Shown here piece by piece: positions 33,215 through 42,478 of a stretch of DNA of 64,000 bases. A model generated the notes under the pieces. That model was not told the origin of the DNA and did no database searches. It saw nothing but the letters and a program-made list of their open reading frames with translations. This DNA comes from Bradyrhizobium sp. CCGE-LA001. Its GTDB lineage: Bacteria > Pseudomonadota > Alphaproteobacteria > Rhizobiales > Xanthobacteraceae. A program made the position numbers and the translations under genes. How positions within the stretch are numbered: the first letter of the stretch is position 1; every line of letters begins with the position of its first letter. The stretch is taken from NCBI RefSeq assembly GCF_000296215.2, contig NZ_CP013949.1, forward strand, positions 6,937,501 through 7,001,500, given 5' to 3'.

Positions 33215-34900
33215 TTACGCCGCGCGCACCTTAGCGAGGAAGCTGTCGACGGCGCTGCGCAGCGCGCCGGACTGGTTGTCCAGCTCGCGAGCGTTGGTGA
33301 GCACGTCGGTGGCCGCACTTCCGGTCGCCTCCGCCGCCGAGGTGACGCTGCCGATATGGGCGTTGATCTCGCTCGAACCGGCCGCGACCGACTGGATGTT
33401 GCGGGCGATCTCGCGGGTGGCCTCGCCCTGCTGCTCGATCGATGCGGAAATGCCGGCGGTGATCTCGCTCATCTCGGCGATGGTCTGGGTGATGCCGGAG
33501 ATGGCCGTGACCGCGTCGCTGGTCGAGGTCTGCATCGCCGCGACCTGCGCGGAGATCTCCTCGGTTGCCTTCGCGGTCTGGTTGGCGAGCGCCTTGACCT
33601 CGGAAGCTACGACGGCGAAACCGCGGCCGGATTCACCGGCGCGGGCCGCCTCGATGGTGGCATTGAGCGCGAGCAGATTGGTCTGCGCGGCGATCGAATG
33701 GATCAGCTTGACGACCTCGCCGATCTTCTCGGCGCCGGTGGAGAGCACCTGCACGGTGGCGTTGGTGCGCTCGGCGTCGCTGACGGCGCGGCTCGCCACT
33801 TCGGTCGAGCGGGTGACTTGGCGGGAGATCTCCGCAACCGAGCTCGACAGCTCTTCGGCGGCAGCCGCAACCGTCCCGACATTGCCGGAGGCCTTTTGCG
33901 AGGCCGCACCGACCGTCGCGGCGCGCGAGGAGGCGTCGCTCGCAGTCGCGGTCATCGACTGCGCCGTGCTCTGCATGCCGGCGGCGGCCGAGGACACCGA
34001 GCGGACGATGCCGTTGACGCTGCGCTCGAAGTCGCTGGCGATGCCCTCCATCGCACTGCGACGTTCCGCCGCGGCACGGTCCTTGGCATCGGCCTCGGTC
34101 TTCTCGAGGTCGCGGATGCGAACGGCGTTGTCCTTGAAGGTCTGGACGGTGGCAGCCATCGCACCGACTTCGTCGCCGCGACCGACACCCGGGATGTCGC
34201 CTTCGAGCTTGCCGTCGGCGAGATCCTTCATCCGTGCGCCGAGCAGCGCCAGCGGACGGCTGATGCTGCGCCCAAGCAGCCAGGCGACGCTGCCTGCAAC
34301 GATCATGATGCCGAGCATGGCCAGGCCGAGCATCCAATAGACCGGTCCCATCTTCGCGTCGATGTCGTCGAGATAGGCGCCGGTGCCGATGAACATGTCG
34401 AGACCGGGAACGGCCATCGCGTAGCCGATCTTGCGGATCAACGTGTTCTCGCCCGGCTTCACGTACTCGTAGTAAAGCATCGTGTCGCCGTTGGCTTTCA
34501 CCCCCGCCATTAGTTCGCGGTTCAGCTTGCGGCCGTTGGTTTCGACGTCCATTCGGTTGATACCGACCTGCTTGGGATCGGGCGCGAGCTGCGTGATGCC
34601 GTCATAGGAGGTGCCGAACAGATAGCCGGAGCCCTTGTCGTAGGTCATCGCGTTGCCGTAGCGACGAAGCTCGGCCATTGCGGCGTCCTTCGTCATCTCA
34701 CCTGCGTCGACTCGCTTCTTCAGTGTGAGCGCGTAATTGCGGCCCATCTCGACAATCGCCTTGGCTTGGTCGATGCGCGCGTTCACCATCTCCTGCTTCA
34801 TCAGGTAGCCGGCGAGGACACCGGAGATGCACAGGCCGAACAAGGTGACGCCGACAAGAATGCCGAGCTTCGGGACGATCTTCAGATTGCTCAACTTCAC
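33215..34900 (-). CDS. Methyl-accepting chemotaxis protein with single-Cache sensor
   Basis: A 561-aa chemoreceptor. Transmembrane 1 is at about 13-33, and the periplasmic sCache_2-type sensor at about 35-185, with YDKGSGYLFGTSYDGITQLAP and the closing MFIGTGAYLDDID. Transmembrane 2 is at about 188-210, then HAMP (RSISRPLALLGARMKDLADG). The long cytoplasmic signalling domain has the hairpin tip VVASEVKALANQTAKATEEI. It senses a small ligand in the periplasm and signals to CheA. It stands alone without che genes, which is usual for rhizobial receptors. Confidence 0.95.
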   Translation of the reverse strand: MKLSNLKIVPKLGILVGVTLFGLCISGVLAGYLMKQEMVNARIDQAKAIVEMGRNYALTLKKRVDAGEMTKDAAMAELRRYGNAMTYDKGSGYLFGTSYDGITQLAPDPKQVGINRMDVETNGRKLNRELMAGVKANGDTMLYYEYVKPGENTLIRKIGYAMAVPGLDMFIGTGAYLDDIDAKMGPVYWMLGLAMLGIMIVAGSVAWLLGRSISRPLALLGARMKDLADGKLEGDIPGVGRGDEVGAMAATVQTFKDNAVRIRDLEKTEADAKDRAAAERRSAMEGIASDFERSVNGIVRSVSSAAAGMQSTAQSMTATASDASSRAATVGAASQKASGNVGTVAAAAEELSSSVAEISRQVTRSTEVASRAVSDAERTNATVQVLSTGAEKIGEVVKLIHSIAAQTNLLALNATIEAARAGESGRGFAVVASEVKALANQTAKATEEISAQVAAMQTSTSDAVTAISGITQTIAEMSEITAGISASIEQQGEATREIARNIQSVAAGSSEINAHIGSVTSAAEATGSAATDVLTNARELDNQSGALRSAVDSFLAKVRAA

Positions 34901-35161
34901 GGGAGGGCTCCGGCAATAATGGGATACGGGCGCGCGATCAGATCGATAGGAATCGAATCAACTTTTAGGGGGCGATGCCTTAGCAAGTTACTTACGAGCC
35001 TCCGTAGAAGCCCGGAAACGGCCCCTCGAATCGCGAATTTATCTCCGCATCAGCAACCGGGAATTGTACGCCCTGCCCTCGATTTCGCGTAAAAGAGGCA
35101 AGGCTCGCCCCTCAAAGCGCGGGTCGCAACAACAACCGACAAACCAAATCGGGAGCCGAAA

Positions 35162-36205
35162 ATGCCGAAATACAGGGTGGTGACGCCGAAGGGCGCGAGC
35201 TTCACGGTCGCGGGCAGCGATTATTCCTTCGAGCAGGAAGCGCTCGATCCGATCGATGCCGAGATCGTCGAGGCGCCGGCCGACGAGGCCGGGTTCATCG
35301 CCGCCGCGAAAAATGCCGACGCCATCTATGCCAAGGGCATTCCGATCACCAAGACCATCATCGACGCGCTGGAGAGCTGCAAGGTCATCACGCTCGGCTC
35401 GGTCGGCGTCGACAGCGTCGACGTCAAGGCCGCCACCGCCCGCGGCATTCCTGTCACCAACATTCCCGACACCTTCATCGAGGAGGTCGCCGACCACGCC
35501 ATGATGCTGCTGCTCGCGGGCTTCCGCCGCCTGGTCGAGCAGGACCGCATGGTGCGCGACGGACGTTGGGCCGAGGGCCGGCCGGCGCTGCTCAAGATCC
35601 CGAGGCTGATGGGCCAGACGCTCGGCTTCGTCTCGTTCGGACGCGTCGCGCGTGCGGTTGCCAAACGCGCCGCGCCTTTCGGCCTGCGCATGATGGCCTA
35701 CGATCCCTTCATCCAGGAAACGCTGATGTACGACCACGGCGTGGTCCCGGCGACGCTGAACGAGGTGTTGTCGCAATCCGACTTCGTCTCGATGCATGCC
35801 CCCGCGAGGCCCGAGGTGCATCACATGCTGACCGAGAAGCACTTCCGGCAGATGAAGAAGGGCTCGATCTTCATCAACACCGGCCGCGGTGCTACGGTGG
35901 ACGAGGAGAGCCTGATCAAGGCGCTGCAGGAGGGCTGGATCGCGCATGCCGCCCTCGACGTGCTGGAGAAGGAACCGCCCTCGCACAACAATCCGCTGCT
36001 CGGCATGGAGAACGTGACGCTCACCGCACATGTCGCCTCGGCCTCGGCACGGTTCGACGAGGCGCGCAAGCGCCGCGTGGGCTACGAATTGTCACTGGTG
36101 CTTCAGGGCATGTGGCCGGTAAGCTGCGTCAATCCGTCGGTGCTGCAGAACACCGCGCTCCGCCGCTGGCAGCCCGTCAGCATGGACCGCGGACCGAACA
36201 GCTAG
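35162..36205 (+). CDS. D-2-hydroxyacid dehydrogenase (C-terminal-binding-protein-like)
   Basis: A 347-aa NAD-dependent dehydrogenase of the D-isomer-specific family. Key sites are VIT-LGSVGVDSVDVKAA in the catalytic domain, the nucleotide loop LGFVSFGRVARAVA, Arg in INTGRGATVDEES, Glu in LDVLEKEPPS and the catalytic His in LTAHVASASAR. The nucleotide loop has Ser where most relatives have the middle Gly of G-x-x-G-x-G. A GGGAG site precedes the ATG. Its substrate is unknown, and it lies before an ABC importer, so a role in sugar-acid use is possible. Confidence 0.88.
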   Translation: MPKYRVVTPKGASFTVAGSDYSFEQEALDPIDAEIVEAPADEAGFIAAAKNADAIYAKGIPITKTIIDALESCKVITLGSVGVDSVDVKAATARGIPVTNIPDTFIEEVADHAMMLLLAGFRRLVEQDRMVRDGRWAEGRPALLKIPRLMGQTLGFVSFGRVARAVAKRAAPFGLRMMAYDPFIQETLMYDHGVVPATLNEVLSQSDFVSMHAPARPEVHHMLTEKHFRQMKKGSIFINTGRGATVDEESLIKALQEGWIAHAALDVLEKEPPSHNNPLLGMENVTLTAHVASASARFDEARKRRVGYELSLVLQGMWPVSCVNPSVLQNTALRRWQPVSMDRGPNS

Positions 36206-36240
36206 GCGGCCCGGCGCGGCGCGCCGGACGATAGGAACGG

Positions 36241-36270
36241 CCCTTCACCGGCGATCAACGCCGGGAAGGG
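36241..36270. promoter_or_regulatory. Stable hairpin between the dehydrogenase and the ABC binding protein
   Basis: A 12-bp stem with one bulged A (36241-36253 with 36259-36270, loop ATCAA). No T run follows, so it is not a typical terminator. It ends 21 bp before the binding-protein ATG, close to its GGGAGG site, and could stabilise or control the leader. Confidence 0.5.
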
Positions 36271-36291
36271 AGACATCATAGGGAGGAACTG

Positions 36292-37632
36292 ATGAGGAAC
36301 GACATCACACGTCGTGATGCCTTGGCGCTGGGCCTGTCCGCTGCAACGCTCGCGGCCACCGGTGCTGCAGCGCAAACATCCAATATCAAGGCTGCCGACG
36401 TCCCGGCACCCAAGCGCGAGATCGAGAAGGGCGCGTCCTTGCGCATGCTGCGCCCGGTCCGCTTCGTCCAGGCCGACGAGGACGTGTTCCGCGCCAATGC
36501 GGCAAAGTTCACCAAGGACACCGGGGTCGAGGTCAAGGTCGACTTCGTCGGCTGGGAAGACATCAACCAGCAGACCGCGGTGACCTCGAATTCCGGCGCC
36601 GGCCCCGATATCATCATCGGCTTCTCCGACGCGCCGCATATCTACATCGACAAGCTGATCGAGCTCACCGACGTCGCCGACTATCTCGGCAAGAAGTACG
36701 GCGGCTGGCAGACTCTTGCGAAGACCTATGGGAAGAAGGCCAAGAGCGATACGTGGATCGGGCTGCCGTTCGGCGCCACAGCTGGCCCCCTGATCTATCG
36801 CAAGTCCATTCTTAAGTCAGTCGGGTTCGACAAGGCTCCGGAAGATCCAGCCGGCTTCCTCGATCTCTGCAAGAAGCTTCAGCAGGCGGGCAAGCCAGCC
36901 GGCTTCGCACTGGGCAACGCGGTCGGCGACGGAAACGGCTTTGCGGACTGGATGATGTGGGCGCACAACGCGGCGCTGCTGGACGAGGAGGGCAATGTCA
37001 CAATCAACAGCAAGGAGACGATCGCGGCACTGAACTTCGTGAAGCAGCTTTACCCGACCTTCATCGCCGGCACGCCGTCTTGGAACGACGTCAGCAACAA
37101 TCGCGCCTATTCCTCCCAGGAAATCGCGCTGACGGCGAACGGGGTGTCCCTGTACTTCTCGTTGAAGAACGATCCCGCGACCGCCGCCATCGCCGAAGAT
37201 TCGGAGCATCAGTTGTTGCCGAAGTTCTTTGCGCCGGCCCCGCCGATGTCTGGCCTGACGCTCAACGCAATGGTGTTCAAGCACAGCCCGTACCCGAACG
37301 CAGCGAAGGCATTTCTGCAATTCATGCTGGAAAAAGATCAGTACGAGCCCTGGCTCAACGCCAATAGCGGCTACTGGTCGCAGCCGCTCGCAGCCTATGC
37401 CGATGCAGCAGTGTGGTCAGGTGATCCGAAGGTCGCAATCTTCAAGAACACCATGAACAACGGCTACTACGCCGGCTATAAAGGTCCGATATCGACGGCC
37501 ACCGGTGCGGTGCGGGCGGACTATGTCACGGTTCAGATGTTCGCGTCCGTTGCGACCGGCGCGGCCACGCCGGAAGCGGCGGCCGCGGAAGCCGAGCAAC
37601 GCTGCAAGCGCTACTTCCGCCGGCAGCGGTAG
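36292..37632 (+). CDS. Extracellular solute-binding protein, family 1 (sugar type)
   Basis: A 446-aa periplasmic binding protein with a twin-arginine-like signal (ITRRDALALGLSAA, cleavage near AAAQTS). The mature fold matches family 1 solute-binding proteins, as in FTKDTGVEVKVDFVGWEDI, IIIGFSDAPHIYIDKLIEL and WIGLPFGATAGPLIYRKSI. It delivers a sugar or oligosaccharide to the permeases downstream at 37771 and 38720. The ATG has a GGGAGGA site. Ligand unknown. Confidence 0.92.
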   Translation: MRNDITRRDALALGLSAATLAATGAAAQTSNIKAADVPAPKREIEKGASLRMLRPVRFVQADEDVFRANAAKFTKDTGVEVKVDFVGWEDINQQTAVTSNSGAGPDIIIGFSDAPHIYIDKLIELTDVADYLGKKYGGWQTLAKTYGKKAKSDTWIGLPFGATAGPLIYRKSILKSVGFDKAPEDPAGFLDLCKKLQQAGKPAGFALGNAVGDGNGFADWMMWAHNAALLDEEGNVTINSKETIAALNFVKQLYPTFIAGTPSWNDVSNNRAYSSQEIALTANGVSLYFSLKNDPATAAIAEDSEHQLLPKFFAPAPPMSGLTLNAMVFKHSPYPNAAKAFLQFMLEKDQYEPWLNANSGYWSQPLAAYADAAVWSGDPKVAIFKNTMNNGYYAGYKGPISTATGAVRADYVTVQMFASVATGAATPEAAAAEAEQRCKRYFRRQR

Positions 37633-37648
37633 CGCCCGATCGAAACGC

Positions 37649-37735
37649 CGTCATTGCGAGGAGCACTTGCGGCGAAGCAATCCAGGCCGTAACCGCGGAA
37701 GCAGACTGGATTGCTTCGCTTCGCTCGCAATGACG
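37649..37735. repeat. Palindromic intergenic repeat (cgtcattgcgag family), copy 1
   Basis: CGTCATTGCGAG and CTCGCAATGACG at the ends and GCGAAGCAATCCAG and CTGGATTGCTTCGC inside form a long hairpin. It lies inside an apparent operon, between a binding-protein gene and its permease genes. A second copy is at 41484-41563. Confidence 0.88.
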
Positions 37736-37770
37736 GATGTGGTGACTTTCACAGACAGGACAACGACCCA

Positions 37771-38727
37771 ATGTCCGTGACGACACTTTCCTCTCACGCA
37801 CTGGCAGCCCGGCAGCCGAACTGGCTGGTGCGGCTGTTCGACTACAAGCCGTTCCTGATCGTGATGTGCCTGGCCCCGGCGCTCGGGCTGCTCGCCGTCT
37901 TCCTGACCTACCCGCTCGGCCTCGGCATCTGGCTCGCCTTCACCGACACCACGATCGGCCGTCGCGGCATCTATATCGGGCTGGAGAATTTCCAATATTT
38001 GCTCACCGATCCCTTGTGGTGGAACGCGGTTTTCTACAGCGTGTTCTACACGGGTATCGCGACCTTCGGGAAGTTCGCGCTCGGCTTCTGGCTCGCGCTG
38101 CTGCTCAACAACCATTTCCCGTTCAAGAGCCTGCTCCGCGCCATCGTGCTGCTGCCCTGGATCGTGCCGACCGTGCTCTCGGCGCTGGCGTTCTGGTGGA
38201 TCTACGATCCGCAATTCTCGATCATCTCCTACCTGCTGGTCGACGTGCTGCATTGGAAGTCGAGCAATATCGACTTCCTCGGCTCGCCCTGGCCGGCGCG
38301 CTTCTCGCTGATCGCCGCCAACATCTGGCGCGGCATCCCCTTCGTTGCGATCTCGCTGCTGGCGGGGCTCCAGACCATCTCGCCCTCGCTCTACGAGGCC
38401 GCGATGCTGGACGGGGCCAGCGCCTGGCAGCGCTTCCGCTACATCACCTTCCCGATGATGATGCCGATCCTCGCCATCGTCATGACCTTCTCGATCATCT
38501 TCACCTTCACCGACTTCCAGCTCGTCTATGCCATCACCCGCGGCGGTCCCGTGAACTCGACTCATCTCTTGGCGACGCTGGCGTTCCAGCGCGGCATCGC
38601 CGGCGGCGAGCTCGGCGAGGGTGCGGCGATCGCCGTCTCGATGATCCCGTTCCTGGTGTTCGCGACGCTGTTTTCCTATTTCGGCCTGGCGCGCCGCAAA
38701 TGGCAGCAGGGAGAAGCCAATGACTGA
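37771..38727 (+). CDS. ABC sugar-type transporter permease 1 (MalF-like)
   Basis: A 318-aa inner-membrane permease with six predicted helices. The ATPase-contact EAA loop is LYEAAMLDGASAWQRFRYIT, with WQRFRY and PMMMPILAIV following. A MalF/UgpA-type protein that pairs with the MalG-like permease immediately downstream; the genes overlap by 8 bp. The binding protein at 36292 belongs with it, but a palindromic repeat lies between. No ATP-binding subunit is in the window. Confidence 0.93.
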   Translation: MSVTTLSSHALAARQPNWLVRLFDYKPFLIVMCLAPALGLLAVFLTYPLGLGIWLAFTDTTIGRRGIYIGLENFQYLLTDPLWWNAVFYSVFYTGIATFGKFALGFWLALLLNNHFPFKSLLRAIVLLPWIVPTVLSALAFWWIYDPQFSIISYLLVDVLHWKSSNIDFLGSPWPARFSLIAANIWRGIPFVAISLLAGLQTISPSLYEAAMLDGASAWQRFRYITFPMMMPILAIVMTFSIIFTFTDFQLVYAITRGGPVNSTHLLATLAFQRGIAGGELGEGAAIAVSMIPFLVFATLFSYFGLARRKWQQGEAND

Positions 38728-39616
38728 GACCGTCGCGCAACCGACCGCGGACGCCAAAGCCGCGCCCGACACCATGGCCTGGGATTCCGGGCTGCGGCGG
38801 CTGATGATGATCTACCTGCCGCTCGGCTGCTTCGTGCTGATCCTGCTGTTCCCGTTCTACTGGATGGCGATCACGTCGTTCAAGCCGAACGCGGAGCTGA
38901 TGAACTACAAGGACCACAACCCGTTCTGGATCTCCTCACCGACGCTCGCTCATATCAAGCACCTCCTGTTCAACACCGCCTATCCGCACTGGCTGAAGAC
39001 CACGATGCTGGTCGCGATCGGTTCGACCACGCTGTCGCTGATCGCCTCGACGCTGGCGGCCTATGCGATCGAACGCCTGCGCTTCCGCGGCAGCCCTTAT
39101 GTCGGCCTCGGCATCTATCTCGCTTATCTCGTGCCTCCGTCGATCCTGTTCATTCCGCTCGCTACCGTCGTGGTGCAGTTCGGCCTGTTCGACAGCCCGA
39201 TCGCGTTGATCCTGGTCTACCCGACGTTCCTGGTGCCGTTCTGCACCTGGCTCCTGATCGGCTATTTCAAGTCGATCCCCTACGAGCTCGAGGAATGCGC
39301 GCTGGTCGACGGGGCGACGCGGCTCCAGATCCTGCGGCGGATCACGCTGCCGCTCGCAGTGCCCGGCCTGATCTCGGCCGGCATCTTCTCCTTCACGCTG
39401 TCCTGGAACGAGTTCATCTACGCGCTCGCCTTCATCCAGAGCGGCGCCAACAAGACCGTGCCGGTCGCCATCCTGACCGAACTCGTCACCGGCGACGTCT
39501 ATCAGTGGGGTGCGCTGATGGCGGGCTCGCTGCTCGGCTCGCTGCCGGTTGCGATCTTCTACTCGCTGTTCGTGGACTATTACGTGTCCTCGCTGACGGG
39601 CGCGGTAAAGGAGTAG
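38720..39616 (+). CDS. ABC sugar-type transporter permease 2 (MalG-like)
   Basis: A 298-aa permease with six predicted helices and the EAA loop ELEECALVDGATRLQILRRI. Other MalG/UgpE-type features are IERLRFRGSPYVGL and FSFTLSWNEFIYALAF. It overlaps the partner permease by 8 bp. It needs an ATPase subunit that is not adjacent here, so it may use a shared one such as a MsmK/UgpC-type protein. Downstream is a small exported protein gene. Confidence 0.94.
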   Translation: MTETVAQPTADAKAAPDTMAWDSGLRRLMMIYLPLGCFVLILLFPFYWMAITSFKPNAELMNYKDHNPFWISSPTLAHIKHLLFNTAYPHWLKTTMLVAIGSTTLSLIASTLAAYAIERLRFRGSPYVGLGIYLAYLVPPSILFIPLATVVVQFGLFDSPIALILVYPTFLVPFCTWLLIGYFKSIPYELEECALVDGATRLQILRRITLPLAVPGLISAGIFSFTLSWNEFIYALAFIQSGANKTVPVAILTELVTGDVYQWGALMAGSLLGSLPVAIFYSLFVDYYVSSLTGAVKE

Positions 39617-39742
39617 TCGAGACCAGACATGCACCAGCGATGATGCGGCGCGAAACGCGCCTGGCTCGCGTCGGGACTTTACACTCAACGACCGCCTGCA
39701 TAGGCTCCAAAGCGTTATTTTTTTGTTTCTGGAGCATTTGAC

Positions 39743-39934
39743 ATGAAAACGTTGGCATTGATCGTTGTCGCTCCCCTGCTTCTCATGCCTGCCGCATCAA
39801 GTGTGCAGGCGCAGACTGGAAGCACCACTGCAACCAAGAGCGCCAAGCAGCCGCCGCAGCAGCAGCAGACGAAGAATTTGCCCCGCTGCAGCCGGGCGAT
39901 GAAGATGTCCGGAAAACCGTGTTACGGCGGATGA
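39743..39934 (+). CDS. Small exported hypothetical protein
   Basis: A 63-aa protein with a clear signal peptide (LALIVVAPLLLMPAASSV, cleavage near QAQTGS). The mature peptide of about 40 residues is rich in Gln, Lys and Pro, with two cysteines (PRCSRAMKMSGKPCYGG). A GGAG site lies upstream, and a strong terminator follows. Function unknown. The KPCYGG ending may form a disulfide. Confidence 0.6.
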   Translation: MKTLALIVVAPLLLMPAASSVQAQTGSTTATKSAKQPPQQQQTKNLPRCSRAMKMSGKPCYGG

Positions 39935-39945
39935 GGCTGGCAGGC

Positions 39946-39978
39946 GAACAAGCCCCGGCATCGCGTCGGGGTTTGTTC
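39946..39978 (+). terminator. Terminator hairpin before the phytase-like gene
   Basis: GAACAAGCCCCG (39946-39957) pairs with CGGGGTTTGTTC (39967-39978) with one G-U pair and a 9-nt loop. T residues lie within and after the second arm. Confidence 0.7.
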
Positions 39979-40054
39979 TGCGGCCTTTGGCCCGGCTTCA
40001 CAAAACTGCAACACGCGAACCGCATAAGGCGTCGTCCGCCAACAGGAGACGCAC

Positions 40055-41410
40055 ATGCGCGCGACTTTTCTCAGCACCGTCGCAACGATCATTCTCACCG
40101 CGAGCTCCGCGCTCGCACAGAGCGAAGGTGAATTCCCGGCCAAGCTCGCCGGCCACGTGGTGATGCCGGCCGAATCATTCATCGATGCTCCGGCCGATGC
40201 GCCCGCCGACCTGAAGACATCCGGCAAATACACGACCGGCAAGCGCGTCGATGCGCCCGGCACCGTGATGGGCAAGTCCTACGAACGGGCGACCGGCGTG
40301 TCGCTGCCGTTCAAGGGCCAGCCGCTGCAGGGCCATTCCGGCATCAAGACCATGCCCGACGGCACGTTCTGGGTGATCACCGACAACGGCATGGGCGCCC
40401 GCGCCAACTCGCCGGATTCGATGCTGTATCTGAACCGCTACAAAATGGATTGGGCCGGCGGCAAGATAGAGCGGCTGGAGACCATCTTCCTGCACGATCC
40501 CGACAAACGCGTCCCCTTCCGCATCGTGCATGAGGACACGCAGAAGCGTTACCTGACCGGCTCGGATTTCGACACCGAGGGCTTCCAGATTGTCGGCGAC
40601 ACCATCTGGATCAGCGACGAGTTCGGTCCCTACATCCTGAAGGCCGACAAGACCGGCAAGATCCTCGGCGTGTTCGATACGGTTGCCGACGGCAAGCCGA
40701 TGCGCTCGCCGGACAATTGGGCGGTGGGAACGCCGGCCGCGCCGGGTGCGACCTACACCAACGTCAACCTCCGCCGCTCCAAGGGCTATGAGGGCTTTGC
40801 CGCGTCCAAGGACGGAAAATTCCTCTACGGCCTGCTCGAAGGGCCGCTCTGGGATGCCGACAAGAAGGACTGGGAGAAGGTCGACGGCAAGGAAGCCGCC
40901 CGTATCCTCGAATTCGACGTCGCCGCCGAGAAGTTCACCGGCCGCTACTGGCAGTATGTGTTCGAGCAAAACGGCAACGCCATCGGCGACTTCAACATGA
41001 TCGATCAGGCCTCCGGCCTCATCATCGAGCGCGACAACGGCGAAGGCACCGCCGACAAGGCCTGCCCGCAAGGCACCCGCGGCGACAATTGCTTCCCTGA
41101 TCTCGCCAAGTTCAAGCGCATCTACAAGATCGAGCTCACCGACGCCAATGTCGGCAAGCCCGTGCGCAAGATCGGCTATATCGATCTCATGAAGATCAGG
41201 GATCCCGACAAGAAGGCGAGGAAGCCGCTCAACGACGGCGTCTACACCTTCCCGTTCTTCACCATCGAGAACGTCGATCGCGTCGACGACACCCACATCA
41301 TCGTCGGCAACGACAACAACCTGCCGTTCTCGTCCAGCCGCGATCCCAACAAGGCCGACGACGACGAGTTCATACTGCTGGAAGTCGCGGACTTCCTGAA
41401 GGCGAAGTGA
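40055..41410 (+). CDS. Exported esterase-like/phytase-type beta-propeller protein
   Basis: A 451-aa exported protein with a signal peptide (ending ASSALAQSEG) and the esterase-like activity of phytase domain. Recognisable segments are GHSGIKTMPDGTFWVITDNG, FDTEGFQIVGDTIWISDEFG, FAASKDGKFLYGLLEGPL and the metal-ion-like HIIVGNDNNLPFSSSRDPN. It probably hydrolyses a phosphate or ester substrate in the periplasm, but the exact reaction is not proven. An AGGAGA site precedes the ATG, and a GC-rich hairpin follows the stop. Confidence 0.86.
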   Translation: MRATFLSTVATIILTASSALAQSEGEFPAKLAGHVVMPAESFIDAPADAPADLKTSGKYTTGKRVDAPGTVMGKSYERATGVSLPFKGQPLQGHSGIKTMPDGTFWVITDNGMGARANSPDSMLYLNRYKMDWAGGKIERLETIFLHDPDKRVPFRIVHEDTQKRYLTGSDFDTEGFQIVGDTIWISDEFGPYILKADKTGKILGVFDTVADGKPMRSPDNWAVGTPAAPGATYTNVNLRRSKGYEGFAASKDGKFLYGLLEGPLWDADKKDWEKVDGKEAARILEFDVAAEKFTGRYWQYVFEQNGNAIGDFNMIDQASGLIIERDNGEGTADKACPQGTRGDNCFPDLAKFKRIYKIELTDANVGKPVRKIGYIDLMKIRDPDKKARKPLNDGVYTFPFFTIENVDRVDDTHIIVGNDNNLPFSSSRDPNKADDDEFILLEVADFLKAK

Positions 41411-41428
41411 GCGGAAGCGCTCTCTTCT

Positions 41429-41456
41429 CCCTCCTCCCGTTCTTGCGGGAGGAGGG
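41429..41456. terminator. GC-rich terminator-like hairpin
   Basis: CCCTCCTCCCG (41429-41439) pairs perfectly with CGGGAGGAGGG (41446-41456). The loop is short and no long T run follows. It sits 19 bp after the phytase-like gene stop. Confidence 0.65.
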
Positions 41457-41483
41457 TTGGAACGACAGTGGCTCCTCGTCATC

Positions 41484-41563
41484 CGTCATTGCGAGCGTAG
41501 CGAAGCAATCCAGAATCTTTCCGCGGCAGCAGCCTGGATTGCTTCGCTACGCTCGCAATGACG
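41484..41563. repeat. Palindromic intergenic repeat (cgtcattgcgag family), copy 2
   Basis: An 80-bp element with CGTCATTGCGAGCGTAGCG and its reverse complement CGCTACGCTCGCAATGACG as ends. GAAGCAATCCAG and CTGGATTGCTTC lie inside. It is the second copy of the 37649-37735 family. Confidence 0.9.
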
Positions 41564-41647
41564 TGGATGGCACTCCATTCCCGCGCTCACGATGGACTCG
41601 CAGAGACAGCTTCTCATTCCTAAGGATGGGATAGGACGTGAAAGCCA

Positions 41648-42478
41648 TCAGCGCACCGTAAAGTCCACGGGAATCGTGAAGTCCATCGAGCTGTTCTTGA
41701 TTTCCGGCGGAATCGGCGGGAACGGCGCGGCCTGCCGGATCATCGACAACGCCTTGGCGTCGAACGCGGCAACGCCGGACGAACTGATACGGCTGGACAT
41801 GATCTGGCCGCTGCGTCCGATCGTGAAACTCACCCGGACCAGTCCCCGCTGGTCATTACCGCCCGACGGATAGGAATGGAAGCGCATCAAGTGCGCTCGC
41901 ACGCGCTGGTTATAGGTCGCAACCAGAGACGCGAGAGCGCCCGCGCTCATGGCTGACGCCGCGGGCGCCTCGCGCTCGGCGCGTGGCGGTGCGCTGGTGC
42001 GCGGCGCAGGCGGCGCCTCCGACGGCTTTCTGGCCTCGCGACGAACCACCTTCGGCTTTTCAGGCGCAGGTTTTTCCTGCGGCACGATCTTCGCGGGCTC
42101 GGGTTTGGCGGGCGCCGGCTCCAATTTCTGCTCCGGCGGCGCAACCACGTCCGGCTTTTCCTGCGGCGGCGTGGGCGCAATGGTCTCCTCGACCGTCTGC
42201 CGTTGCATGGGCTCCGGCGGAGAGGCGTCGGCCTCCTGCATCACGGGGCCCGGCGCCGTATCAACCGGCGTGGACTGCGGTGCCGACGTCACGGGCGTCA
42301 TGTCGACCATGATCGCCGGCAGGCTGACGCCCTGCTCCGGTTGCGATCTGAGCCAGTTCATCGCCAGTAACGCCGCGGCGACATGCAATGCAACGATCAC
42401 TGCAGCCGATACGCCCCAGCGCGCGGTATCGCGCTCACCGAGCGGCTCGTGCAGCGCAAACGCGTTAGTGGCAGCCAT
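41648..42478 (-). CDS. tonB: TonB energy transducer
   Basis: 276 aa. The N-terminal membrane anchor is at about 22-44 (GVSAAVIVALHVAAALLAMNW), followed by a Pro/Glu/Lys-rich periplasmic spacer (about 60-175). The C-terminal TonB domain has the RVSFTIGRSGQIMSSRIS and FDAKALSMIRQAAPFPPIP motifs. It transmits proton-motive energy from ExbBD to the outer-membrane receptor HmuR. It is the last gene of the minus-strand heme operon and overlaps exbD by one base. Confidence 0.95.
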   Translation of the reverse strand: MAATNAFALHEPLGERDTARWGVSAAVIVALHVAAALLAMNWLRSQPEQGVSLPAIMVDMTPVTSAPQSTPVDTAPGPVMQEADASPPEPMQRQTVEETIAPTPPQEKPDVVAPPEQKLEPAPAKPEPAKIVPQEKPAPEKPKVVRREARKPSEAPPAPRTSAPPRAEREAPAASAMSAGALASLVATYNQRVRAHLMRFHSYPSGGNDQRGLVRVSFTIGRSGQIMSSRISSSGVAAFDAKALSMIRQAAPFPPIPPEIKNSSMDFTIPVDFTVR

